A stretch of DNA of 45,513 nt, taken from NCBI GenBank assembly GCA_028565635.1, contig JAOXYB010044725.1:1-45513 (forward strand), written 5' to 3'. Shown here piece by piece: positions 13,501 through 25,850 of the stretch. Made by a program: the position numbers and the translations under genes. A model generated the notes under the pieces. It saw nothing but the letters and a program-made list of their open reading frames with translations. It did not search any database and had not been told where the DNA came from. Each line of letters opens with the position of its first letter. The stretch's first letter is position 1. Source of the stretch: Phoronis ovalis. Its lineage: Eukaryota > Phoronida > Phoronidae.

Positions 13501-16500
13501 TCAGTAAAATGAAATATTTGCAAAGAAGTTGTAAATTGTAAATTGTATTGTCCTTGGAGAAGCGTATAATTATATAAAAACATTTCATTGCTGCACGAAA
13601 GATATATAACTGCAAAAAAACACAATATGTAGCATTTTTGTACATTATATTGAATTTCTTGGTTTAGCTGATTAAGTCTTAATTATGTTCTGAAAATTGA
13701 AATTTATTTTATCTGCTTCTAAATGTATTCATTTGACAATTATAACTATAATTTAACAGTATTTAGTACTTTATGTAGAGTACCTAGTAGTGCACTTTTT
13801 ATGAGGAATATAAAGAGTTTGCCTTAATTGCTATTTTGATTAAAGTTACCATCCAGCAGAATGTTTTTTTATCATTATGTCCTATTTGTTTTCAGATTCA
13901 AGGCTTGTGTGGAATGTGAGTACATCATAGTAAAAGCATTTTGTACTCCACATGAGGTTGCTAGTTTCCGTGCTTCTAAACTCTCTGATGGTTTCTATGA
14001 TGCTAAAGCTGAATCTGAAAGACGTAAACTAACCAATCTTAGCAAGGAATCTACAGCCCTCAACCGAACTGGCACATTGCTCCCTGGTAAGTGTGTATTT
14101 TTAAGTTTAATGTACTGTTTACCCCATGCAGTGAGGGACCAATGTATGTAACATTGTCTTCTGGTTAATCACATCACGTTCACCTAATTAAGTTACAAAC
14201 TATTAAGGCAGCTATTTGGTATTGCTGTGCTATTTGTTCAGATTGTAATTTTGAGCTATGTCGCATGGTTATAATGCTCATCAGCTGCTTTTGTAATTCT
14301 CATTACATCTGATTGTACTGAAACCCTGGGTACACACAAAGTTTTTGGAGTATAATAGGTATGTGTTATCTGAATATCCAACAATTAAACTAGTGGTAGC
14401 AAAGCAAAATAATCCACATGTTTGCAAATACAGCAATAGCAATCTAAAATTTAAAAATATCTAAGTTAATGATATTAATAGCAGTCCAAAATTTTAAAAA
14501 ATTAAAAAGCAATAATTATCCAAAATGTTTGAAAAAATACATAAAAGCATTCTAAAAACATGTGAATAGAAAACCAAATTTTGGAATTTTTGAATACTAG
14601 TAACAATCAAAAATAAAAAGGAAATGACTGTGTACAATCAGAATCCTAACCCCCTCCCTGGGATGTAACAACTAAAAGACAATAGTACATGTTGGACAAC
14701 ATAACTATAAGAAATATTAAAAAAGCCCAATTATTAGCCAGTGCAAAATACAGCATTATAGATGGCAGTTATAATCCTAGAGTTAAAATAAAATAAAAGT
14801 TTTGTTAAAGAGTAGTCTAGTTCTATCGTTACAATCTTCATAGACAAGGAACAACAACAAATGGAACCCATAGAAGAAAGCCTTGGTAAGCTATACAATA
14901 TACATGTTTCTCTGTGAATCTTCCTAAATCTAAACACATATAGCATGCAACTCTACTTCATACTGCATGTTTACATGATTATCTGTTTTACTGATGCATA
15001 TTTTTGTAATGATATGCTTAGTCTAGTAGACAGTTATTATAATTATACACTTGAAAGCATGACATGTATTCTACCATTGAGTAAAAATGCATGATATTTT
15101 TAATCTTGAGTCACATGAAGTTAATTTTAATATATCATTTCAACTCTTTTGTTACTCAGTATTAATAGTAATAACAATTTGATTGCGCTGCAGTAATTGT
15201 TCTTGATACTTTGCATGCATCCATGATAAGAATGTTGTAACTGCATGTAGCTGTTATAATCATTTAGTGACTCTTGCATGCCTGGGTATGATAACATTTA
15301 GCAATTATAACCCTTTTACGTCAAATTAACTTCTTTGGTAGGGCCAAATTAATTTAGATTTAATGTCATATCATTACTATGCACAATTTTGTGACATGGC
15401 TTGATAAAATGGATTACTACAGGTGAAATTCATATTTTAGTGCAACCCTAGATTTTAAAGGATCTGATTTTTTTGTTGCCACCAGCATTTTTTATACCGG
15501 TGACAATTTAATGGATTGGATATTGTCGTCACATGTATTACTCAGAGAAAAACAAGTTATGGATTTGAGTTGACTGTATACTTTCAAAATATATAGTTAT
15601 ACTTTTGTTTAATTGTCATTTCATTTAGTTAGCTAAATTTAACTTGAAGTCTAAAGTGTGCATAAGTTGCGCCGAACAATATTTGCTACCTTAATTTTAT
15701 GTTTTGATTTTACTAAAAAGTTAAGATAAAATCTGAAAATTACTTATTATTAAGTAATAGATCATGCTAATTTTTTTTCTTGCTATATTTTTTACACATC
15801 ATGTTTTCAGGATCACAAAGTGCTGATGGAGCTGACGCAGCAGATGCATCACAAGATCAGGGACAGAATCAGATTAAAACTTCATTGAAGGGGGCCATGG
15901 GAGAAAGAATATCGAAGGCACTGGAAAAAGTAGAAGAGAAAAAGAAAAAGAGGGCCATCAGAAGAGCTGAGGTATGACTTAACTCTTAATAATACTTGTA
16001 GGGAAACTTTTAATTAATTTTTCATCTTTCATCTTAATTTTTTTATTGGTGACCTGTTATTGAGGCAACTATGGTACTAAGAATCTTTCACAGTCATGCA
16101 GTTGATAATAATAGATGAGGAGACAAATGTCATGATGTGATTATGGTTTCTCTTTTGCTGTGCAGGATGTAGTCAGAATTTCTTATATAGCATTTTCAAT
16201 AACTTGATGTCCACAGTGTATCTCTAACAAAGAAATAACACCTTTTCTGGAACATGTCACTGGCTATCAGAGGATCCATTACATTTTGCAAAATGGTGGT
16301 CCTATTAATATTTGCTTCCCCCTCTAGCTAATTGTTAAGTTTTTGAAAGTCTGGCACTTGATGTTACTTTCATTCCAGTGGAATCAACTACACACCAGCA
16401 AGCCTGCTGATGACTATGAAGATCCTGAGGATGTTGCTGCTATCAAAGATGCACAAGACCACATGGGAGACTTCAAACTGAAAACTGCAGATGACTACGT

Positions 16501-19500
16501 TGTTCCTGATCACTTGAGAATGAATGTGGAAAAAGCTAGAAGTCGATTACTTGTTCTCAAAGACCTGGTAGGATATGATTTTTACCTTTTATTTATTGAA
16601 ATTAATTTATATTAAATTTCTAAATATTTAGTCATTACTTATTGGCATGCATTCAAAATTTGTATTATGCATAGATATCTCATGAACATTTTAAACTTTC
16701 CGAATGCTATTTTTTTGTTGCTTTAACATGTAATGTGAAGATTTTTTTCTAAAAAGTAAGAAATTTTGCGCCATTTGAAGAAAATGTTTTATTATTCACA
16801 TTTCTCACCTTCATAAATTTTTGTTTGTGACAACTTAATTATTTTAGTAAAAAAATGTTTACAAACTATCCTTGTAGATGCATGAGCACAAGTTTGCTTT
16901 CAACCAAAGTCTGTTAGCTCTGAGAGGCAAGAAGATTAAAATTATTGAGGAAATCAGAAACTGTGTTGCAGAACTGAAGAAAGTGCAAGCCAAACTTGGT
17001 CCAGAGAAGTCTTTACCAATTCCATCAGTTCCTGAGTTGCATCCAGATGAAATTCCTGAAAAGTAATTACAATTTCATGTTATTTTGTATTGATCATTGC
17101 AATAAACGGCAAGTTACAACATAACATTATGGAGCTGTTAGTTTCACATGCTTTGTTACTACATGACATCTAGTGCTATAAAAATTACAATCAGAGTACA
17201 GTAGTTTGTCCAACCACCACGATTGCTTAATTCCTTTTACTTTGTGTTTGGTGTCAGAGAGTTAGTTTTATGTATGCAGTGGATGTATATTTTGTAAACA
17301 GAAAAATGAAGAACATGATTATAGCTATATCAATAAATCATTTTTGGTACATACCTGCTTTGTTCGTCTTTACAGAAAAATGGAATACACTCGGGAATCC
17401 TTGTTGAAGTTCAAAGAAGAGCATGAAAAACGCTTAATTGCAGAAAAGTTAGGAACAGACGGAACGGATGGTGGTGGTGGAGGTGGTTTTGGTGGATTTG
17501 GTGGTGGAGGTGGCAGCGGTGGTGGAGGAGGAGCTGCTGCTGCTAACACTACTTCAGATGTCAAACATGCACCATCGTTAGCAAAAGTAAGTGACTAAAA
17601 GTGAAAAAGGGTGGATAAAAATGTTGTGGCTGTAGTTTGTAATTTCATTACTAAATATTAACTGGTATTTGTTCTCATTTATATAGAAACATTTTCTAAT
17701 TTTTATTTTATAGAACTTTCTAGTATAAACTTAGTCTTTTTTTTCTTTTTAACAATTACCTAGAAGTGTGTACTTACTGCTTTTAGCTTAATCCAGTGTG
17801 TTTAGCAAGAATTCTTAGCAAGCTGTTACAAATGCACATTAGATCTCTGAGTTTATTCTGTGTGTAGTTTGGTTTGTTATCTTTTTACTTCTTTTTCCTT
17901 GTATAGAGGCCATCTATACCTATTAGGGAGCAAAAGCCATCTCTTGTTACTATGCGTCGACCCTCACAATTTTTGCGTCAAACGAAGGTTTGTATTTAAT
18001 ATGCTTTCATGTAACATGTAATAACCAGTTATTCATCACAACTGATTCTATCAGCACAACATAACATACAATATACTTTGATTTAATATTCTACTCTGTG
18101 TTAATATTGGCCTTTGATTAAATTCTGTTGTTATTTTTCATTAAATTTGTTTAAAATAATTACAGAAAATCTAGTTAATCCAAATCTGTATGTTAACATT
18201 TCGATCTGCTTTTTGTGTAAATATATCCAATGCTTGGGCATATGCTAGGTATTAAAACATATTCAGATGAACGTGTGATCAAGTTGCATTGTCTTGCAAT
18301 CTTAAATGCTTATTGGCAATACAGAGTCTGGTTACAGGAATGTTGTATGTTTCTTACAAAATATCCCATTTTAAAAAGTTGAAACCATTGACCACTAATT
18401 AAGTATCAAAAATAACAGTTTTACAATATTAAACTTTAGTGTTTATAATAAATATAGGTACCATAATTGTTGTTTTCAGTATTGAATACTCTGTAACTGT
18501 TGATATCATAGATACCCTAAAACAGGCCCTGCTTTGAACACAGCTTAATTTAAATATTATCATATAAATACGATACAATCCGAATTATGTTTGTGCAAAG
18601 TTAATTCCTTAATATGCCACAGTTATAGGCATGAATACACACATGTTTTTTGTTAAATGCTCCCAAACTTCCAATTTTGGAACTACTTCAACAAGTTTAT
18701 GTCACTGTGTTCAGTAGATTTAAATGAAAAGCATTGGATGTTAATATTGTCTGTTTTGGAGTTTGGTATGTATCAGTTTAGTATTGATTACTAAAAGAAA
18801 CTTTCAGAAACTACACACTAATAGGTGGCATGGCAGTAGATGTCACCGGACATCTGTCATATCTTGTTAATTTCGTGCAATCGTATAGAAATAGTTAGTT
18901 CTTCGCCTTGTAGCTATTGATATCTTAATTTCCCTATTTTGTTAAAACTGTTTTGAAATTGTATGTTAATTTCAATGGAATTTCTTGCTACAGCATGGGT
19001 CTGCTAACAAACGTGATCATGCTTTGGAAGCTGAGGTATATGCAGAACTTTTAGAAGATGAGTCTTCACTAACGCCTCTAGAAATAAAGATGAAGCAAGC
19101 TGAGGAAATCAGGTACATAACAAGCAAACATTTGTGCAGAAACATGCTAAAATTAAGATCTAGCGGTTGAAAGCCTGATTTTCAAGCTGGCAACATAGAC
19201 TATTTTTTGCAGTTGGAGGAGCCACTATCGCAAAACCCAAAAGTTTCTAGAATGCACATTTTGTGAATGAACAATGACTAAGTTTTCCCTGGTCACCTAT
19301 TTTCATTCACAAAACCGATATCATGCTGGGATCCTTTGGGTTTCATGCGAGAATCATGACATTAACTCTACCAAGTGTATGTAAATAGTTTTTTGGAGTA
19401 CCATAATTTTCATTTGTTTTCTCTGATTCCATATTCTTGTTGATATTTCAAAAAACAAGTAAATTACATTTTCAGCCACATTACGTTTAGACAAAAGTTT

Positions 19501-22500
19501 CAGATGTCTGTTGTGAGACATTAACCTCATTTAACCCCTAGGTTATTGCACTGAGGTAATGATACATGATGAGAAGATCAAGAATTTAATTGTTAATTAT
19601 TATTAGAATTATTTAAACAAATGGTTCCAATAATTCAATATCACCAATTTAAGTTTTATAATATATTAATGTAAGCAAACTATTCAAAAAATAATTATCA
19701 GGCTTAGATAACTGTGGGGGGGGCTTAGATAACTGTGGGGGGGGTTAGATAACTGTGGGGGGGGGCTTAGATAACTGTGGGGGTATTGAAGGTTTATTGT
19801 CAATTAAGGCAGTTTGTTAATAACTTTTTAACTAATAAAACATGAAAGGCTTAATAGGTAAACATCTGTAATTTCCATATAGTTTGTTTTTATTTAATTT
19901 GGTTCCTGAAAATATATAACTATGATTCATCTTTCAGAATGATATATCTGAGGGACAGCTTACTAAAGAAAATTGACAACCTACTGAAAACTTTCGATGC
20001 CGAATTGCGTGTCTTGAATAACAAGAAAACCAAATTTGCCATTGACCTGAAAAATGCTGATCTAAGGTGAGATAATTATTAACAGAAAAAAATGTGTCTG
20101 AAAAAAAACATAAATTAAAAATTTCTTGACTTCACTCTTTTTTAAATCGTGTTCATGTTTGATTGTGTATTGTCCTTTTTACTCAGTTGCTTTATTCTGC
20201 ATGTATCAATAGTTTTATCAAACTTTTAAGGGCTCAAGATACAAAAAAACACTGTTTTTATTTTAACCAAAATGAAGAGATAGACATGTAAAAGTATACA
20301 GTTTTGCAAAGGTTATACTTTAATGTTGATGAATCCAAAGGAAAAAAGTTGGAAAATAATTCTCATGGGTAAAAAAATTGTTTTTCGAATTTTAACTTTC
20401 AAAAAAATGTAAATCAGAAACCCTTGCACCTATCAAACTGAAACTTGGCAAAACTATACATCTACAAAAATGTTTGTCAAATTTTGCTTCATTTAAGTTA
20501 TGAATTTTCAAAGTTTAAAGGTAAGCATTTTACTGTTGAATAATGCAAAATTTTAAAAATCTGAGACACATTTTTGTAGATATTTTTGTATATTAATTAA
20601 TATATGCAAGGTTTCAAGTTTGTAGATGCAGGGGTTTTTGACATATTTTTTGAAAATTAAAATTTGAAAAACTCAATTTTTCCCCAAAAATGAACTTATT
20701 AGATCATGTGACCAAATTTAAACTGTTTAACCTCATGATCTGTAAAGTTTAAAAAAATTAATGTATACTTTCATATGTCTATCTCTTCATTTTAATTACT
20801 AAAACATAGGTTGAAATATATATACATCTCTTTGTATCTCAAGCCCTCATAAACGGATAGACTGAGGTTTTTAAAATTACCAACATTATTGCACAGAAGA
20901 AAGTATGGTGATATGTTACAGATTTATAAAATTAATGGCATAGATAAGAAAGTATATTTTTTAAATATAAGTTAAATAAATTTGTATTTGCAGACATGTC
21001 ACTTTGTTTGAAGAGCTGATGCTTTTGAAAGAGTACGAAAAACATGAAAATGTTTTGGCGGAGAAACTTGAATCTAAACAGCGAGAAAAACTAGAAATGC
21101 AACAGAAAATTGTAGAAGTGAATCAGAAATTAGAAGGAAAGAAAAAAGATATTGAAAAGTTGCAAGAAAATGAAAAAGCTCTACATGCCAAATTTTTAGC
21201 ATCATTAGGTGAAAACAACAAATTTGCTGACTACTTAACCAAAGTCTTTAAAAAGAAAATCAAACGCTCAAAGAAGAAGACTACCGAAGGAGCTGGTAAG
21301 TTTCAAATATTTTGTTTCTGTTTGGAAGAATATGACCATTCATTTTGCGTACTGCTCAGAGTGTTGAATGTTGGCAGAATTAACACATTGGATACATGTC
21401 TGCAATCAAAACGGCCAACTTCAGTGTGTTTTAACTTTATAATTATTTTAATGCACGTAAAATTACATGCAACATTATGCTTTATTTTTTACATTTCATC
21501 TGTAGTAATTAAGGTTCACAATCCTCATTAAATAGCGGTGTATTACCTCAATAATTATTCAAGATCATGAATTTTAATTTTAGATTCTGATGAGGACAGT
21601 GATGAATCTTCCGATGATGATTCCGACTGGGATGAAGATGAGGAGTCCGATGAAGAGGGTGGAGGTTATGACCTTGATATTTGTCCACCTGGTTGCGATC
21701 AAGCCCTATATGACAACACGTGCCAACTCCGAGAAAAACGTCTCGATATTGAAGAAGCACTAACTGAAGAGAAAAAGAATCGCGATCAGTTTAATAAAGA
21801 TGGTGAAAATTTACAGAAGAAGGGTAAAGTGATACAAGCAGCATTGAAAACTGCAGAGGCTGACTTAGAGGCATTCCAGGTTTGAAGATTTTTATATGTT
21901 TCTTAAAATAGCCTAAATGCAGAACTGTTTATTTGCTTTATGAAATAATTATCTGCCTTTACTGTATATTTTTAATGTAAATGTCTTTAATATAATCAAT
22001 AGCAGGATAACAGCTGCTATCAAATAAGTTTCAAACTTTCTACATGATCTAAACTGGCGACCTCTGGTTGTATTTTTTGCTCCAATAGTAATGAGTAGAT
22101 ATGTTATAGAATGAATGTGATTCGAGTGTTAAATTGTCAAAGTAGAGAGATTTTATGTTGAGTATGCATGATTACATAACATGACCATTATAATTAAATG
22201 AGGTATATTTTTGAAATCTGCTGTAGATGAACTTTTAAAATAATAAATTACCAATAAAATTATCAGGATCATCATTTGGCAGCACAGAGATGTTGTGCGT
22301 ATTTTTAGTCATACTTGTTGGTTTCTGGGATGCTAATCTATGTTTTTCTTGTAGCTTGAAAAACAACAAAAATTAAATGAACTTGACGTAGTTGTGACTC
22401 TTAAATTACATCAAATTCAACACATCATTAATGGCATTCTTCCACAAGATCTATCACAAACTTTGGTCTTTGAATCACCAGAACTTATTCGACTTCAGTA

Positions 22501-25429
22501 TCGAATTAAAGAGCTGGAGCACGAAAAAGCTATGCAGAAAAAACAACAAAAGTAAGTTTGCTTTAAGTGAATTTTTCCTGTAAATGCAACTTGTTGCAAA
22601 GCTCATTGAAGTATATTATTGTTACATGCTAGGGAACTGAATGTCTTCCCAATCATTTTTACTTTGTTCAGACTGAAAATGTTAATGTTGCTGAAGACCT
22701 ATCAGATGATACCACTATACTTACTGCCAAGCAGACTGCAAACTGTTTTTATATTTTTTAGGGAGGCCAAAAAGAAACATGTGCAACTGATTAAAGACAG
22801 AAGACTGTTTCTTACAAAAATAGATGAAATGAATGATAAATGTGATGAAGCCATGATTGCAAAATTTGGTCGTATTGTTGATTTGGAACAGCTTGAACAA
22901 GTCACCGTTAACAGGAATATTGAGGAATTAAAAGAAAAACTAAGAATTAATGAAGTTTTATGTTCTGAAGAAATTTCAGAGTGGGAGGTAAGAATAGACA
23001 CATTTTGACTCAAAATAAACATGACAATTTGGAATTAATGAAATTCAAAATACCCTAGTTGCATGTAGTTATTCGAAAACTAATTGTATATATTGTTTTT
23101 ATTATCTTTATGTTGATCCATTTATTAACATTGATCATCTTTAGTGGAAAAATCAAACTTAAGGTGAAGGCATCTGTTAACCTTTTCTCATTTTTTTTTA
23201 CTGTTAGCACATTAATATCATTTAGATCTTTAAGATGCATTTTTTTAAACATTGGTATGATTCTTGAATGACCCTGATTTTCAGAAAAAGATTCAGAAGA
23301 CAAAAGATGATATTACGGCACTAACACGACAAAACACTGAACGTTTAGATTTGCTCAATATGTTAACGAATGAAAGGAAAGACTTACAAGAATCCCTTGA
23401 TTCCAGACAAAAACACTTGGTGAGTTCACTTCAGTCTAATCTTTTATCAGAAAATTAAAAAAAATTTTAATGTTGAATTCTCTAATTTTTTTATTAAAAC
23501 AACTAACATGTTATTAGATTGGATGAAACAAAACTAACTCATGGGTACTATATATTTTCATTATGCAAAGCTTTACACACAAAAATTTGCATGGTACTGT
23601 ATAGAAATGTGTGCACTGTTCTTTGTCAGTCTTTGCTTTGTGATGACTCGTTTGCATATCTAGGAACAGAGAGTGATTGATGGATATTTTGGTTAAGCTA
23701 CTTCAAAATTACCTGGCAGAACTAGCTGGGGTTGATCCATCTCAAATGGTACTACCAATCACAAATGTTATGACAAAGTCTACTGTGTGATGTGACATCA
23801 AATCCCTATAACTATTGCCTCTTGTCTCTTTAACAATTATTGTTTATACAAAGGCAACTATCACAGAATGTTGAAAAATTAATGAAAATATAAGTATTCC
23901 AAATGATTACCTTCAGGGATGTTTCAAACTTTGCTAATTTTAAATTGCCAAATGCAGGAGACATAGAGTTATTGGCATATAGTGCCTGGGGATTTTTTTT
24001 CTAGTAAGTGCTTATCAACCTATGTTTATTTACTGACATACAATGTATATTAATTATTCAATTCACAAGATGAAAGTACAGGATGAGGTAATGCTGTGTG
24101 AATATTGTTGAATGCAATGATTCAGTTTTAATGAAATTTTTTTAAAACAGAATAATGTTCATCAGAAGTTTAATATGCACCTTGTTTATATTGTCTCTGA
24201 AACAGTTCCTTTGTATAGTTGTTTAAAAAAAAATCGACAGTCAGTTTTTGTGTAAACAGGCTGTTGTATATCTAGGTAATAGCCTATGTGCATGCACTTG
24301 CTGGCAAAACTGTCGAACAACACTCCAACATTTCTACAGATTATGAAAAGAAATCACACACACTTCACATGATTTCATATGATTTGTTTATAAAACACAG
24401 TCAGATTTTTGTGGAGCATTTGGGATCATGACAAGTGCCTGCAGATAGTCTATTTTACATTTTTTTTAAATGTAAATTCTATTTGACATTTTTAAAAAAA
24501 TGTAAATCCTGGTGACTAGATGTATCATAAACTCCATTAACTGCAGAGGTACAAAGTGTTTTGCCTCGTAGTATGCGAAACACTATATGATTACAATGTG
24601 CTGTAGAGATTGTGATACATCTTAACCAAGTGGAAATATCAAATGCATGCATATTTTTAATTTATAGAAAGTGCGGTCAACAACTTCTTGTGAACATTAT
24701 TGTAATAAATGTATTTTTATTGTGTGCCATAAGGAAATTTATTTGCTTTTGAAAGATTTTGGATTGCTATTTCCAATTTATTCATATTTATAACAACTTT
24801 TTTTGTATCACAAGCACAGAACTACAAAAATTAAATGATAAATTTATAAAGTGTGATTCAGTTATCTGCATGTTTGTAATAGAGATTCCGTGTAGCTAGT
24901 TGTGTTTTCACATATTTTTAATTTTAATTTTCTTTATATTTAATATTTGTATTTATTTGCGACACAGGCATGATGACTTTGTTTTTAATTTAACATTTAT
25001 TTTGTTATTTCAGCATGGCTATTTATAGTAAAGAACATCAGTCACATTTGATGTCACAAGTAGTAATGATAGAAACGTGATTTTGTATGTGATCTCAAAG
25101 ATAATGACAAGATATTATGCACTTATATGCCAACACTGTCACTTATTAGTAGCAATTTCAAATAAAGCTTACTTTTTCATTCTAATTTATGTTTTACAGT
25201 TTCTGATAATTTATATTTCTTACTGTTTCAGGGTGGAGAATACAGTGGTGTGAGGAAAGCCGATCTTCACGAGAGGCAACGACTGATACAGTTAGTACAA
25301 CTACAAGCACAAGAAGTGGAAGCTTTGAAAGAGGAAATTATGTTACTCTCACGAAAAGGAGGTCATATACTGCCACCGGCACAGCCACCTCTTCCTCCTC
25401 AACATAGACCTATCAGCAGTGGACCTTAA
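111..25429 (+). CDS. CFAP44: CFAP44 (WDR52), axonemal WD40/coiled-coil protein, 5' incomplete
   Basis: CFAP44 is a cilia- and flagella-associated protein; with CFAP43 it forms the axonemal tether/tether-head complex of inner dynein arm f. Identity rests on family blocks I recognise: [17 protein letters not shown] near the start of the WD region, [25 protein letters not shown], and C-terminal [16 protein letters not shown]. Coding exons: 111-769, 1062-1548, 1895-2081, 2848-3010, 3129-3268, 3861-4040, 4837-5009, 5412-5518, 5786-5950, 6406-6553, 7166-7260, 7606-7800, 8291-8404, 9094-9246, 9477-9594, 11025-11134, 11452-11600, 12009-12291, 12470-12528, 12732-12894, 13306-13436, 13896-14086, 15811-15971, 16379-16567, 16878-17062, 17376-17586, 17907-17987, 18994-19112, 19938-20066, 20994-21295, 21584-21879, 22355-22551, 22762-22987, 23285-23419, 25232-25429. 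All junctions are GT-AG and phases agree, giving about 2198 residues and a TAA at 25427. Exon 1 opens with a split codon, so upstream exons are missing. The paralogue CFAP43 is the main alternative. Confidence 0.94.
1895..12528 (+). CDS. CFAP44: CFAP44 WD40 propeller region (exons 3-19)
   Basis: This part covers about residues 382-1227 of the window protein. It starts with the conserved lead-in [21 protein letters not shown] in exon 3 and continues through many beta-propeller blades. Typical blade signatures are [13 protein letters not shown] plus LTLWNW (exon 6), [15 protein letters not shown] (exon 7), [15 protein letters not shown] (exons 8-9), [18 protein letters not shown] (exon 10), [21 protein letters not shown] (exons 12-13) and [18 protein letters not shown] (exon 18). 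Exons 15 and 16 (9477-9594 and 11025-11134) insert a highly charged helix rich in E, K and R between the propeller halves. This agrees with two tandem propellers in the family. Introns in this stretch are AT-rich; repeats recognised in introns 3, 6 and 15 are listed separately, and I saw no other genes in them. Confidence 0.88.
2188..2480. repeat. Degenerate tandem repeat in CFAP44 intron 3
   Basis: A motif centred on GACATGGC-GACATTTTGGATTC recurs at about 2198-2230, 2320-2350 and 2435-2475. The last two copies are preceded by a shared stretch TACTTTCC-AGTTATCAAAGAA (from about 2286 and 2416). Spacing is roughly 120-130 bp and copies have diverged. No coding function is seen. Confidence 0.6.
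4166..4606. mobile_element. MITE with about 50-bp inverted termini, TA-flanked (CFAP44 intron 6)
   Basis: The ends are imperfect inverted repeats: 4166-4215 begins GTGTTCTGTATC and runs to CTTAACCATAGTCAA; 4561-4606 begins TTGACTATGGTTAAG and ends GGTACGGAACAC. Each end is bordered by a TA dinucleotide (4164-4165 and 4607-4608), as expected for a Tc1/mariner-type target duplication. The 441-bp interior has no transposase-like frame, so it is non-autonomous. The superfamily call is inference from the TA flanks. Confidence 0.7.
6056..6112. repeat. Small direct and inverted repeat in CFAP44 intron 9
   Basis: TTAATCCATTGA occurs twice in a row (from about 6057 and 6069), and an inverted copy, TCAATGGATTTA, follows at about 6100-6111. 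This could form a short hairpin. No function is evident. Confidence 0.4.
10305..10815. mobile_element. Foldback/MITE-like repeat, copy 1 (CFAP44 intron 15)
   Basis: The 5' part contains TATATTTCAACCTA and then AATTAAAATGAAGAGATAGACATG (about 10330-10382). The 3' part has the inverse, TATGTCTATCCCTTCATTTTGATT (about 10780-10803). The interior includes a segment around 10447 (GAATTTGGTCATGTGACCTGAT) that aligns to the reverse complement of the intron 29 copy. The outer ends are eroded. No coding frame is present. Confidence 0.6.
12732..25429 (+). CDS. CFAP44: CFAP44 C-terminal coiled-coil region (exons 20-35)
   Basis: Residues from about 1228 to 2198 are mainly long charged heptad-like helices (for example exon 21, exons 29-30 and exons 32-34). 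Exon 26 holds a low-complexity glycine stretch followed by four alanines. Exon 27 (17907-17987) is a basic 27-residue segment. Exon 31 opens with a dense Asp/Glu/Ser tract, then the family-like block [16 protein letters not shown] and RLDIEEAL. Exon 33 contains [12 protein letters not shown], which I associate with CFAP44. The protein ends with a proline-rich tail ([19 protein letters not shown]). Coiled coils here are expected to anchor the protein along the doublet microtubule. Confidence 0.88.
14844..14885 (+). other. CFAP44: Possible 42-nt cassette microexon in CFAP44 intron 22
   Basis: Within intron 22 a pyrimidine-containing acceptor ending in TCATAG is followed by 42 nt and a canonical donor GTAAGC. 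The segment enters and leaves in phase 1, exactly matching exons 22 and 23, and would add 14 residues ([14 protein letters not shown]) without a stop. The predicted residues resemble the acidic/Gln-rich style of the neighbouring linker. No transcript evidence is available here, and short open segments flanked by AG and GT occur by chance, so this is a candidate only. Confidence 0.4.
19701..19783 (+). repeat. Four-copy G-run tandem repeat (CFAP44 intron 28)
   Basis: A unit of about 21 bp, GGCTTAGATAACTGTG followed by 5-9 G, is repeated four times. Each copy ends in a homopolymeric G tract, so the RNA or the + strand has four G-runs. Copy number and run lengths are probably variable and prone to sequencing error. 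Confidence 0.8.
20230..20846. mobile_element. Foldback/MITE-like repeat, copy 2 (CFAP44 intron 29)
   Basis: The terminal inverted repeats are GGGCTCAAGATACAAA at 20230 and its near complement TTTGTATCTCAAGCCC ending at 20846. Subterminal inverted blocks are AAAATGAAGAGATAGACATG (about 20270-20289) and CATATGTCTATCTCTTCATTTT (about 20773-20794). The element is 617 bp with no transposase frame. It lies in the opposite orientation to the related copy in intron 15. I could not define a target-site duplication. Confidence 0.65.
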
Positions 25430-25850
25430 TCAAAGACCTAAATAAACAATCCACAGTTAATATTTGTACAGGATTAATGATGTTAACCAATCAGAACATT
25501 TTCGTGAAATTCTATAAATGCAGTGTTCATTAATAATCACCCTCGGAATACTATACCTTTGACAGATGTCTCTAGTTACTGAACTTAAGGTGATAAGTTG
25601 GTAACATTCTTACTCTTTCAATAGTAAGGCAATCAAATGCCAGGAATAACGCATGTTTTGCAGATTTAAAGATGGTTCTGGCAATGACATTGGTTGCCAG
25701 TTATTTGTGCAGAGACTATTTTGTGGTCGTCTGATAATGCTGTGATAATTGTAAACTTATTCATTAAGTTTTATTATAAATCTAAATGTAATAAATATTT
25801 TAATCTTAAATGAAAATAAATTTACTTGCTTATTAATATCATTGATTCTG
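25430..25850 (+). other. CFAP44: CFAP44 3' UTR
   Basis: AT-rich sequence follows the TAA at 25427. Two AATAAA signals at 25790-25795 and 25815-25820 predict cleavage near 25810-25845. No other open frame of note lies here. Confidence 0.6.
25790..25820 (+). terminator. CFAP44 polyadenylation signals
   Basis: Two canonical AATAAA hexamers (25790-25795 and 25815-25820) lie about 360-390 nt downstream of the CFAP44 stop codon, on the sense strand. Confidence 0.6.

Noticed and set aside
23055-23303. 82-codon - strand frame in CFAP44 intron 33
   Set aside because: AT-rich intron sequence running into exon 34 antisense, with no family features.
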